A model generated the notes under the pieces. The model saw only the letters and a program-made list of their open reading frames with translations, was not told the DNA's origin and searched no databases. Source: Clostridia bacterium (GTDB taxonomy: Bacteria > Bacillota_A > Clostridia > Christensenellales > Borkfalkiaceae). From it: a DNA stretch of 8,673 nt. The position numbers and the translations under genes are program-made. Positions 1 through 7,104 of this stretch are shown here, one piece after another; position 1 is the first letter of the stretch; every line of letters starts with the position of its first letter. Where the stretch lies: positions 1 through 8,673 of the forward strand of contig JAFVQP010000030.1 in assembly GCA_017504735.1 (NCBI GenBank), in the 5' to 3' direction.

Positions 1-558
1 GTACGATTGATAAATAAGTGCGCCTGCGCACACGCATAAAATAACAAATACCAAAGGCGCTAATTTTAACAGCTTTTCCGCTTCCGCGTGCGATTTGAAA
101 AATTCGGTGTCAAACTTCGCCGTATAGTCGGTATTCAAAAGAAAAACCACCGTAATCGCAACCATCGCGGCAACCAATGCCGCACATATGCTCCAAACGA
201 CGTTTCTAAGGGCATTTTCTCGTTTCACCTCAACCATGCCCCCTTCATTTTCAGGCAAGCGGCTCTTTAGACGGCGCAAAAGCACACGTGTCTCGACCAA
301 TGCCTTAGGCATTTCTTCCCCTTCAGGGAAGGCATAGGAAAGCACCCCGCCCCCTGCGATTGCCGCTAACCAAAGGTAAAAGGGAATGGCGATTTGTGAA
401 AACCGCTTTGACACGCTTTCCACCGTATAAGGGCTACTTTCCGACGAGCGGAATAAAAGCCATATTTGTACGATAAACAACGCAGCCACAACCATGGTCA
501 AAACCGTCAGGCAAATTCCGTAAATGCGGCGCGCCGTTGGCGCTTTGTTTTCTCCCAT
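1..558 (-). CDS. Partial multi-pass membrane protein of unknown function (N-terminal 186 residues)
   Basis: The frame stays open from ATG at 558 down to base 1, so the C-terminus lies outside the window. The visible 186 residues start MGENKAPTARR. They contain four hydrophobic segments that look like membrane helices, at about residues 13-36, 55-77, 119-141 and 164-184. A charged loop at about 78-118 (rich in E, R and K) joins helices 2 and 3, and a second charged loop at about 142-163 joins helices 3 and 4. No catalytic or binding motif is visible and I do not recognise the family. ATG at 570 is in frame four codons upstream, but GAGG at 565-568 lies six bases before the ATG at 558, which makes 558 the better start. 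A perfect consensus promoter lies upstream (626-654). The gene is divergent from the large lipoprotein gene. Confidence 0.8.
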   Translation of the reverse strand, partial: MGENKAPTARRIYGICLTVLTMVVAALFIVQIWLLFRSSESSPYTVESVSKRFSQIAIPFYLWLAAIAGGGVLSYAFPEGEEMPKALVETRVLLRRLKSRLPENEGGMVEVKRENALRNVVWSICAALVAAMVAITVVFLLNTDYTAKFDTEFFKSHAEAEKLLKLAPLVFVILCVCAGALIYQSY

Positions 559-564
559 ATGTTT

Positions 565-568
565 CCTC
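565..568 (-). promoter_or_regulatory. Ribosome binding site deciding the start of the partial membrane protein
   Basis: On the minus strand GAGG (within GAGGAAAC) is followed by six bases and then ATG at 558. The alternative in-frame ATG at 570 would overlap this site and has no purine-rich stretch ahead of it. The 558 start is therefore preferred. Confidence 0.7.
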
Positions 569-625
569 ATAATCGCATATACTTTATTTTTATTTGCATA
601 TATGCGCAATACTCGATTTTATCAT

Positions 626-654
626 ATTATACCTTATCTCCCGCTTTTTGTCAA
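626..654 (-). promoter_or_regulatory. Consensus sigma-A promoter for the leftward membrane protein gene
   Basis: Read on the minus strand, TTGACA (654-649) is followed by a 17-bp spacer and TATAAT (631-626). Both hexamers match the housekeeping consensus at all six positions with ideal spacing. Transcription should start near 619 and give a 5' leader of about 60 nt before the ATG at 558. This suggests strong or constitutive expression unless a regulator binds here. Confidence 0.85.
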
Positions 655-702
655 GTAAAAGTACCAAAAAGGACAAATTTACGAAAATCCCCCCGTTTTT
701 CC

Positions 703-731
703 TTGTTATTTTTAGCAATTTATTGTATAAT
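703..731 (+). promoter_or_regulatory. Sigma-A-like promoter for the large lipoprotein gene
   Basis: TTGTTA (703-708, four of six consensus bases) is followed by a 17-bp spacer and a perfect TATAAT (726-731). The predicted start near 738 gives a leader of about 85 nt. It lies back-to-back with the leftward promoter, with about 48 bp between the two -35 boxes, so one bound factor could affect both. Confidence 0.75.
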
Positions 732-788
732 AAATTGAGCTATTTTTAAATGGGGTATTACACCGTTAAATCTAGCTTTGATATGGTA

Positions 789-822
789 AAAATGCCGCGT
801 TTGCGGCGTAACGGAGCATTTT
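789..822 (+). promoter_or_regulatory. Possible leader hairpin over the ribosome binding site of the lipoprotein gene
   Basis: GCCGC (794-798) and GCGGC (803-807) can form a 5-bp stem with a GTTT loop. AAAATGC (789-795) is the reverse complement of GCATTTT (816-822), which lies between the GGAG Shine-Dalgarno (813-816) and the ATG at 823. The two pairings share bases 794-795. They could therefore compete, or combine in part into a larger stem that encloses the ribosome binding site. The pairing is seen directly; a regulatory role is inference. Confidence 0.35.
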
Positions 823-3800
823 ATGAAAAAATCATTAAAAGCCTTATTACTTTTCCTTTCCTGCGCATGTATGGTAACGGCGGCAGGGTGTGGAGCTGAT
901 GAAAACAGCAGCACTCTCCCCCCCGCTTCGGAAGATTCTTCCAGCGTTTCTCCGCCCGAAGAAAGCACCGAGGCTACGCCCGAAGAAAAGCCCGAAGGCA
1001 CCTTAAAAGCCAACTTTGTGGAAGGTGAAGGTTACTCCTTTGAAACCACTTTGAATGGAGGCGACCTGATCCCCGTGGGCGATACAATCGATTTCACCGT
1101 GAAAATGAGTGCTTTCTATACAGGCTACCCCGTCGTATATATCAACGGCAAGGCAATTGCCCCCGACGACGACGGCACCTACCACGTGGAAATGCAAGAA
1201 GATATCGACATAACGGTTGCAGGCGTGCAAAAAGACGTTTCCGCGATGATGGGTACAGGCTCGTTTGACGACGCATTTGTTGTTTCCCGTCCCATCGACC
1301 TTTTGTATATTGCAGAACAGGTTAATAAAGGTGTATATGAATACGTAACGGGCGCGTACGTACTCGCCAACGATATTGACTGCGGCGGGGAAGAATTGCA
1401 AATCATCGGGGATATGTCCACCGAAAATTCCTTCTTCAGCGGCTGCTTTACCTGTTATACCAACCCCGAAACGGGTGAAATGCAATCCTACACCATCTCT
1501 AACTTCACCATCAATTCTGAAAATGCAAACTACGTTGGCTTATTTGGTACGGTGTATGCGGATTTGAGTGTAACGAGCAGCGGTTTGTTCTACGGCATCA
1601 ACGTGGATAACTTCACCATCAACGCACGCATCTCCGAACAAGTTATGTCGGCAAACCGTTCTATCTCCGTAGGCGGTTTAATCGGATACGGCGTGGGCGC
1701 AAACGTATATCTCTGCTCGGTAACGAATGGGGAAATTAACCTGTACGGCGACACCAACTACTTCAGCTTTGCAGGCGGTTTAATCGGATATCAGCAAGCA
1801 TTTTATATGCCTGAATACGACATGAACTTCCCCTCGGAAATTGTCTATTCGACAACGGACGTCAATATCCGCGTTTTGAAGGGTATGGCATTGTATGCAG
1901 GCGGTATCACAGGTTACGTAGCAACCAACGTCCCCTCGGGCGCAACGGCGTATATCCATAATTCCTATTCGCACGGCGACGTGAGCGGCGCTTTGCGTGC
2001 AGGCGGTATCGCAGGCGGTCTTGGACAATATTCGTCCGTTGGTAACTGCTACGCAACAGGTAATATTCACGCAAAGGCTACACAGGCCCTGGACGATATC
2101 CTGTTGACAGACGCTGAGTATTGCTACGCCAACGCAGGCGGCATCGTCGGTTTTGCTGAAAACGATACCATTGCAAACGATTGTTTCTTTGCTGGTAAAG
2201 TTTCCGCATCGGCTGTTTCCGCAGGCTGCAACCAAGCCAACGACATCATCGGCGGCGGTTATGCCCAAGGGCATATGTCCGCTTCGGCACAAGGCTACCT
2301 GATCAACAACTGCCTTACTTCCGCTGAACTGAAATCTTCTATATCCGAAAACAACACGTTGCTGAAAAATACGTTTGGTTGGGAAACGTTCGATTGGGTA
2401 TTCACAGCCGTTACCTACCCCACCATCAATTACGCCTCCGCAACGGAAAACTTAAAAGCAACGGTCACCTTCCACTATGTGGCAAACGGAACTGCAATCT
2501 CTGTAAAAGAGGCACAAGAAGAAACCATTACTTATTTTGATACCGCAAATCAATCGATTAACGTTTACGCGCCGATGGGCAATTACTTCCTTACAGAAAG
2601 CTTTAAGCGCACGATTATCGCGGACAACGGCTATCTTTCCTACGGCTACTTCTTCGACGAGGCTTGTACGGAAAAAGTACCCTATTCCTACGTACCGCAA
2701 AGAAACATTGATTTGTATATCGGTTTTGCAGACGCTACCCCCATCTTGGGCGAGTACCAGCTCTGCTACAACAACAGCGCCGCGCCGATTTCTTTGACGT
2801 TTGACAGCGATGGCCTCGTACACTACACCGACGGCAACACTTCGCAAACTTCTTACTATTTCTTCGATGGAGAAAGCGTAATCATCGAAGGCGCGCGTCT
2901 TGCAAGATATTATAACGGTGAAATCATCATTGATGAAAACGATACTTCTTCCGTTGCCGACCCCAACTTCGATTTAAATCGTTACAGTTACTACGATTTC
3001 GTTGGCACGCTTACAGGCGAAACACTGAGCCTCTACGATGGTGTATATTTCACCGCAACGGCCCCTCTTTCCGCTGAAAAGAACTTGTACCGCGGTTCCT
3101 TCCATATGGATGGTGCAATTTATCATTTCTACGGCACAACCGCCACCAAAACGCAGGGTGCGGACTTCACCGCCTATACCTATGTGAAAAATGGCGAAAA
3201 CTTAATTTTGACCGATGAAAACGGGGTGGAAACCACCATTGAAATTGCCTCGTTAAAGAGCTTTGATGCTTTCAAAGGCACGTGGACAAAATCCGCAACC
3301 GTAAACAAAACCTATACGTTTGACGGTATGGGCGGTTGGAGTTACGAATACATTTCTTACAATAGAAACGGCTATACCTATGAAGAGCGTATCCTTGCGC
3401 AGGAACAAGGCGTTTACACCCTCAACGGTGACACCATCGACCTTGGCAACGGCACAACGGCAACCTTCGATGCAGAAGGCAAGTTGGTAATTACGGAAAG
3501 TGGCAAAGCGCAAATTTTCTACGCACAGTACAGTTACGTTGGGGTTTGGAAATCGGCAAATATGACGGTTGAGCTCCTTGGTATCGGCAAAGACGGCGTG
3601 GGTGATGCCGTACTCAGCTACAACGACGGAATGCTTTACAACCTCGTATATGAAGTCAGTGAAACGGACGGCTACGTATGCCTCTACTGGCCTCACGACG
3701 TATATACGAAGGATGCGCTGTTTGGCTACTTTACCTATGATACACTCAGCAATACCTTGCTTGCAACCTTCAGTGATAGCAACAACACCGAAACGGGTTA

Positions 3801-5229
3801 TACACAAGGCAATCTTTTCGTCATCGACAATTACGTTGGGGAATGGATTTGCGACGACGAAGCATTTGCAAACGTAGAATTCTCCTTCAATGGCGATGGC
3901 TTGTACGGTTTCCTCTACGGCTATGCAGGTATGGAAGGCTCGCTTACCCTCCACGACTTAACGACGAATAAACGCACCGTTTTGACCTACTCGCTTGATT
4001 CCACCTTGAAAGGACATTTTGCATACAATGGTATCCTTTACGTAATGGAATACGATGAAGATGCAAAAGCCGTACGTTTAACCGCAAACGACACAGTTTC
4101 CAACCTGCAAAGAAAGGATGCTTTGGCAGATATGCAATTTGTGGATACAAACGGTGTAACCTACCGCTTTGACGGCAGAAGCGCCCTCGCAACGGGCGGT
4201 ATCCTGACCATCGACGGAAAGACAACGTACACCTACACAATGACCGACGACGGTTGGAACGTTGTACACGAAGATGCAATCATCGGTACCGTAACGCTGT
4301 CGGAAAGCAAAGCTTACTACGAATTGACCTTGAATGGTGAAGTTACGAAGCTTTACGTAAACAACACCTTCATTGGGGAATGGGCAATCGGCGGCGAATA
4401 CGGCATGATGAAAATCGGCCCCACCGATCTTTTCGGCAATATTCAAGCCAACTTCAAGGGCTATGACGTAGAAATCACCACCTTGGAGCCTAACCTTCTC
4501 ACCTTTAAATATCGGGAAGATAAAATGCCCCTCACCTATTATATTTTCGTCGTAGCAGACGACGTGCTTGGGTACGACGTATTGGTACTCTCGCAATATC
4601 CCAACCTGTACAGCGGCGGCTATTCGATTTGTACGAAAGCGCATACCTTGTACGGTGAATGGGTAAGCGGTAACGGAGAATTCACCTTGCGCTTCGACGG
4701 TATCACAAGCGGCGCATATTCGAACGGGGCTGCAGAGTTGTATAGAAACACCCCCAGCCACACCGATTACTACTACCGCACGGAAAGCTACGGGATCACC
4801 CTTTGGTCGCAAACGGCGCTTGGCGGTAAAACGTTATATTACAAAATTATTATGCTCGACGTGGCGCAGTTGACCGACAAAGACAAAACCGCAGTCAACG
4901 TCTTTATGAAGAAAGATGAACACGGCAATATCTTGGCGGCATTCAAGCGTGTTGAAGCGGACGGCTTGCTGTTTGTAACCGCAAAAGACGCGGATGGCAA
5001 CACCTACTTCTTCGACGGGGAAAACGTAGGCGGTAATCTCGGTCACCTCTCCGTAAACGGCGAAGTACAATACACCTATAAAGTAAAGGCGTACAACGAA
5101 GACGAAACGGCTACGTTAGAGCTTACCAGCATCGCAGACGGCACCGTTTACAGCGCAACGCTTGACTATTCGACAAACGGCGCGTACGTCCTCACAATCG
5201 GTGAAATTCTTAACAATAACGCAAATTGA
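823..5229 (+). CDS. Giant modular surface lipoprotein with GLUG repeats and G-x-W beta modules
   Basis: This 1468-residue protein starts at ATG 823 after GGAG with a 6-nt gap. Residues 1-23 form a lipoprotein signal: MKKS, a hydrophobic core, then TAAGC with C23 as the likely lipidated cysteine (Ala at -3 is less usual). Residues 31-60 are a Pro/Ser/Glu linker. After a beta-rich domain (about 61-139) come six GLUG-type motifs of the form GG[LI]xG, near 239, 285, 319, 361, 395 and 440, typical of beta-helical surface proteins. Residues about 545-640 resemble a Listeria-Bacteroides/InlB B-type repeat (FFDEACTEKVPYSY, then LYIGF). From 643 to the C-terminus there are repeated modules opening with G-x-[WYF] near 643, 758, 819, 907, 1006, 1185 and 1278. 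Many carry an FDG-like turn shortly after. There is no LPXTG or C-terminal helix, so anchoring should be by lipid alone. Role in adhesion or glycan binding is inference; no enzyme motif was seen. Confidence 0.92.
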   Translation: MKKSLKALLLFLSCACMVTAAGCGADENSSTLPPASEDSSSVSPPEESTEATPEEKPEGTLKANFVEGEGYSFETTLNGGDLIPVGDTIDFTVKMSAFYTGYPVVYINGKAIAPDDDGTYHVEMQEDIDITVAGVQKDVSAMMGTGSFDDAFVVSRPIDLLYIAEQVNKGVYEYVTGAYVLANDIDCGGEELQIIGDMSTENSFFSGCFTCYTNPETGEMQSYTISNFTINSENANYVGLFGTVYADLSVTSSGLFYGINVDNFTINARISEQVMSANRSISVGGLIGYGVGANVYLCSVTNGEINLYGDTNYFSFAGGLIGYQQAFYMPEYDMNFPSEIVYSTTDVNIRVLKGMALYAGGITGYVATNVPSGATAYIHNSYSHGDVSGALRAGGIAGGLGQYSSVGNCYATGNIHAKATQALDDILLTDAEYCYANAGGIVGFAENDTIANDCFFAGKVSASAVSAGCNQANDIIGGGYAQGHMSASAQGYLINNCLTSAELKSSISENNTLLKNTFGWETFDWVFTAVTYPTINYASATENLKATVTFHYVANGTAISVKEAQEETITYFDTANQSINVYAPMGNYFLTESFKRTIIADNGYLSYGYFFDEACTEKVPYSYVPQRNIDLYIGFADATPILGEYQLCYNNSAAPISLTFDSDGLVHYTDGNTSQTSYYFFDGESVIIEGARLARYYNGEIIIDENDTSSVADPNFDLNRYSYYDFVGTLTGETLSLYDGVYFTATAPLSAEKNLYRGSFHMDGAIYHFYGTTATKTQGADFTAYTYVKNGENLILTDENGVETTIEIASLKSFDAFKGTWTKSATVNKTYTFDGMGGWSYEYISYNRNGYTYEERILAQEQGVYTLNGDTIDLGNGTTATFDAEGKLVITESGKAQIFYAQYSYVGVWKSANMTVELLGIGKDGVGDAVLSYNDGMLYNLVYEVSETDGYVCLYWPHDVYTKDALFGYFTYDTLSNTLLATFSDSNNTETGYTQGNLFVIDNYVGEWICDDEAFANVEFSFNGDGLYGFLYGYAGMEGSLTLHDLTTNKRTVLTYSLDSTLKGHFAYNGILYVMEYDEDAKAVRLTANDTVSNLQRKDALADMQFVDTNGVTYRFDGRSALATGGILTIDGKTTYTYTMTDDGWNVVHEDAIIGTVTLSESKAYYELTLNGEVTKLYVNNTFIGEWAIGGEYGMMKIGPTDLFGNIQANFKGYDVEITTLEPNLLTFKYREDKMPLTYYIFVVADDVLGYDVLVLSQYPNLYSGGYSICTKAHTLYGEWVSGNGEFTLRFDGITSGAYSNGAAELYRNTPSHTDYYYRTESYGITLWSQTALGGKTLYYKIIMLDVAQLTDKDKTAVNVFMKKDEHGNILAAFKRVEADGLLFVTAKDADGNTYFFDGENVGGNLGHLSVNGEVQYTYKVKAYNEDETATLELTSIADGTVYSATLDYSTNGAYVLTIGEILNNNAN
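1510..2190 (+). repeat. GLUG-motif repeat region of the lipoprotein (six copies)
   Basis: The core motifs are YVGLFG (from residue 237), GGLIGY (284), AGGLIG (317), AGGITGY (359), AGGIAGG (393) and AGGIVGF (438). Spacing is 34-46 residues, which fits successive coils of a beta-helix. Several copies follow a stretch with a C-x-[SA]-T-G pattern, such as NCYATGNI before copy 6. The GLUG family is known from bacterial surface proteins; the domain call rests on motif shape, not on a database search. Confidence 0.75.
2749..5226 (+). repeat. Tandem degenerate G-x-W / FDG beta modules in the C-terminal half of the lipoprotein
   Basis: G-x-[WYF] openings lie at residues 643 (GEY), 758 (GSF), 819 (GTW), 907 (GVW), 1006 (GEW), 1185 (GEW) and 1278 (GEW). 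Most are followed after about 10 residues by an FDG/FNG-like turn, as in TYTFDGMGGW, FSFNGDGLYG and LRFDGITSG. Two more segments, starting near 1103 and 1382, share FV-x-D-x-G-x-TY-x-FDG and then G-x-L and YTY. The series therefore has about nine modules of roughly 60-115 residues. The shape resembles lipocalin/calycin-type extracellular repeats, but divergence is high and no family is assigned. Confidence 0.6.
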
Positions 5230-5249
5230 TTACTCTACTGTAAAAACCT

Positions 5250-5275
5250 AAACCGCGCGAAATTCGCGCGGTTTT
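5250..5275 (+). terminator. Rho-independent terminator of the lipoprotein gene
   Basis: An 11-bp stem (5250-5260 with 5264-5274), mostly GC (CCGCGCG core), has a 3-nt loop and ends in TTTT. It starts 20 bases after the TGA at 5227-5229. Confidence 0.85.
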
Positions 5276-5295
5276 AACCCCTATTTTAAAAGCTT

Positions 5296-5331
5296 AACGC
5301 GGCTACACATCTATGTAGCCGCGTTTCTTTT
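5296..5331. terminator. Second strong hairpin between convergent genes, probably bidirectional
   Basis: A perfect 12-bp stem (5296-5307 with 5314-5325) has a 6-nt loop and is followed on the plus strand by TTTCTTTT. On the minus strand it lies just past the tetR stop and is followed by TTAAGCTTTTAAAA. It can back up the lipoprotein terminator and end the TetR operon. Confidence 0.75.
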
Positions 5332-5342
5332 ATATCCATACT

Positions 5343-5915
5343 CTAGGACAGTTTGTATCCTATACAATCTTTAATAATCTTTATCAGTTCGCTAATTTCC
5401 GTCTCGCAATCCAACTCTATCCACTTTCGGACAATCCCCACAACGCCCTGAATGAAAAACTCAAGGTTATACACCTTTTTCGTTTCATCGCTTAGATATA
5501 AGGAAATTGCTGGATAAAAAATGTGATCGTACATCTTTTTATAAGCCGCATCATTATGAAATAATTGTGGTTTTTGATGCACTAACTTTAATAAGCGTTT
5601 GTTTTGCTTACAATAATTCAAGTATGGAATTAAATATTCCTCCGTCATTAAATACGAATTATCGATCGAAACAACTTTTAATGATTCTCTACCTGCAAAC
5701 GAGTCTAAAAATTCTTTGTTTAAGCTTTCCAACGTATCTTCTAACAGTTCATAAACGTTATCATAATGCAAGTAAAAGGTTGATCGACTAACCCCTGCCT
5801 TCGAGGTGATTTCCGTTACGGATATAAAATCAATATCTTTCTTTTCAAGCAATGCCAAAAGTGCCTGGCGCATTAAACTTGCCGTATAAAAATATTTACT
5901 CTCGTTTTTCTTCAT
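5343..5915 (-). CDS. TetR/AcrR-family transcriptional regulator
   Basis: The protein has 190 residues, a normal length for the family. The N-terminal DNA-binding domain spans about residues 8-60. Its helix-turn-helix (about 33-52) reads VTEITSKAGVSRSTFYLHY, a near-canonical TetR pattern, followed by DNVYELLEDTLE. The C-terminal part (about 150-185) has an FFIQGVVGIVRKWIE stretch that fits the small TetR_C_7/8-type ligand domains common in Firmicutes (inferred from pattern). The start codon lies inside the end of the upstream membrane gene, an overlap of 20 bases, with TAAAGG at 5930-5925 nine bases before ATG. This implies translational coupling. It is the last gene of a three-gene operon. 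It probably represses the operon promoter at about 6949-6972. The ligand is unknown. Confidence 0.93.
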   Translation of the reverse strand: MKKNESKYFYTASLMRQALLALLEKKDIDFISVTEITSKAGVSRSTFYLHYDNVYELLEDTLESLNKEFLDSFAGRESLKVVSIDNSYLMTEEYLIPYLNYCKQNKRLLKLVHQKPQLFHNDAAYKKMYDHIFYPAISLYLSDETKKVYNLEFFIQGVVGIVRKWIELDCETEISELIKIIKDCIGYKLS

Positions 5916-6555
5916 TTTTTAATACCTTTAAATCTAAATTCGCCTTCTTAATTAAAAGAACAGCGCATACAATGATGAAAATTGAAACAACACCACTCAA
6001 AATCGGTAAAATAATATCTCGCAGCAGCATCGTTTCATCTCCCCACGTTGCCAACATCGTATTTGTCAACGTTACCATGGAAACACTGGCAGAGATTAAG
6101 CTTATCACCTTTATACAAGAATAAACGTAATTATTTCCCCTCAAATGCTTTATACTGCTCAAAATTGCAATCGTTAAAGAGGAAAAAGTGTACGTAGCAA
6201 GCGCAATCACCGTTATTTCATGATGCTTTACGTATTGCGTAGTGTATATTAACACAAACATCATTACGGAAACGACAATATTGAGCAAGGTTAAGAAATA
6301 ACCGCTCACCTGCATAACCTTGATTTTTGACCTCAAACTCTTTTGCGGATTGCTTTGCACAAACATAAACAATCTTACAAGGAATAACAGCCCATAATAT
6401 ATGGACATGATGAAAAACCACTGTGAGGCATTGACTTTACTTACAATAAAGAGAAAGAGCGCATACACAAGGTTACAAACAAGCGATAGCAATAAAAATA
6501 ATTTTATCCTAAAATCTATATAATTCTTAATCCTATACCAAAAGCTTTCTGCCAT
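5896..6555 (-). CDS. Six-helix integral membrane protein of unknown function
   Basis: This 219-residue protein has six hydrophobic segments at about 17-38, 46-66, 84-105, 113-134, 146-168 and 181-203. It ends in a charged tail (about 204-219, KKANLDLK to EEKRE) that is probably cytoplasmic. It has no signal peptide, ATP-binding motif or obvious transporter signature. It starts two bases after the stop of the upstream small membrane gene and overlaps the start of tetR by 20 bases. No clear Shine-Dalgarno is seen, so translation is probably coupled to the upstream gene. Position in a TetR operon suggests a role in membrane stress or efflux, but that is inference. I do not recognise a named family. 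Confidence 0.85.
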   Translation of the reverse strand: MAESFWYRIKNYIDFRIKLFLLLSLVCNLVYALFLFIVSKVNASQWFFIMSIYYGLLFLVRLFMFVQSNPQKSLRSKIKVMQVSGYFLTLLNIVVSVMMFVLIYTTQYVKHHEITVIALATYTFSSLTIAILSSIKHLRGNNYVYSCIKVISLISASVSMVTLTNTMLATWGDETMLLRDIILPILSGVVSIFIIVCAVLLIKKANLDLKVLKNEEKRE

Positions 6556-6557
6556 AT

Positions 6558-6914
6558 TTATTGTTCGTTTGCAATTTCATTGGCAAGACTAATAATATCC
6601 GACGCATATTTATCTTTCGATTTTGCCAAAATTTTCTTGTATAAGAGGTAATTAACGCTTACGCCAACAATGCCCAGACAGCCTATTGCAATACCCAACC
6701 CCATCATAAGAGAGGTACCACTGCCAATCACACCCATGGATAAGCTCATACCCGTACCCAAAACAAGCGCGGATACGCAACCAAAGGTGTAGGTAAAAAT
6801 ATTTGCAGGGGCCTTTGCCTTTGCGTCTAACTTCTTTAAAGCTTTCACTTTAGAGGTTTGTTTGGGGGCATACTCGTTTGCGATTTGTTCCGCATAAATT
6901 CTATCAGTATTCAT
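6558..6914 (-). CDS. Small two-helix membrane protein (type often labelled 'dihydropteridine reductase')
   Basis: This 118-residue protein is the first gene of the TetR operon. A charged N-terminal segment (about 1-36, with EYAPKQTSKVKALKKLDAKA) precedes two hydrophobic glycine-rich helices (about 39-61 and 67-92) and a charged C-terminal helix. From memory, similar Clostridia proteins with the conserved NEYAPK-TSKV-AL-KLD segment are often annotated as dihydropteridine reductase. Nothing here supports that: there is no nucleotide-binding fold, no SDR motif, and the length is too short for an enzyme with two membrane helices. AGGAG at 6928-6924 lies nine bases before ATG. Function is unknown; it probably works with the adjacent six-helix protein. 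Confidence 0.85.
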   Translation of the reverse strand: MNTDRIYAEQIANEYAPKQTSKVKALKKLDAKAKAPANIFTYTFGCVSALVLGTGMSLSMGVIGSGTSLMMGLGIAIGCLGIVGVSVNYLLYKKILAKSKDKYASDIISLANEIANEQ

Positions 6915-6948
6915 TCTTTTTTTCTCCTAATTTTTAATTTGTTCTATC

Positions 6949-6958
6949 TACTCGAGTA
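6949..6958. promoter_or_regulatory. Putative TetR-family operator palindrome at the transcription start
   Basis: TACTCGAGTA is a perfect 10-bp palindrome that covers the predicted +1 of the TetR operon. A repressor bound here would block the start of transcription. Since the operon ends with a TetR-family gene, autorepression is the simplest reading. The palindrome is seen directly; binding is inference. Confidence 0.5.
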
Positions 6959-6963
6959 AGCTT

Positions 6964-6972
6964 ATTATAACA
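6964..6972 (-). promoter_or_regulatory. Extended -10 promoter of the TetR operon
   Basis: On the minus strand the sequence TGTTATAAT (6972-6964) is an extended -10 element (TGnTATAAT) with a perfect TATAAT. No good -35 box stands 16-18 bp upstream, which is normal for extended -10 promoters. The predicted start is near 6957, with a 5' leader of about 42 nt before the ATG at 6914. Confidence 0.75.
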
Positions 6973-7032
6973 CAAACCTACAAAAATCGCTACAACAAAA
7001 AAAATGGAAACTGTCTATTTTAGCCCTTATAC

Positions 7033-7070
7033 AAAAAATATCGCGCGATTGCACCAAGGTACAACCGCGC
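7033..7070 (-). terminator. Rho-independent terminator of the SGNH hydrolase gene
   Basis: On the minus strand a 13-bp stem (7070-7058 with 7055-7043) contains two G-U wobbles. It closes as a C-UUG-G type tight loop and runs straight into TATTTTTTGT. It lies 35 bases after the hydrolase stop codon. Confidence 0.85.
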
Positions 7071-7104
7071 TTTCACTTCCTTTATAATATATATACTAGG
7101 ATAA

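Noticed and set aside
1780..4812. Long minus-strand open frames within the lipoprotein gene (such as 1780-2292, 3253-3954 and 4078-4812)
   Set aside because: They are antisense to a clearly real gene, lack ribosome binding sites and give Cys/Val/Arg-rich composition typical of shadow frames.
823..5229. LPXTG sortase anchor or C-terminal membrane helix in the lipoprotein
   Set aside because: The C-terminus ends in a beta-like segment with GEILNNNAN; neither a sortase motif nor a hydrophobic tail is present.
7083..7088. TATAAT on the plus strand as a promoter
   Set aside because: No -35 box at 16-18 bp and no plus-strand gene follows.
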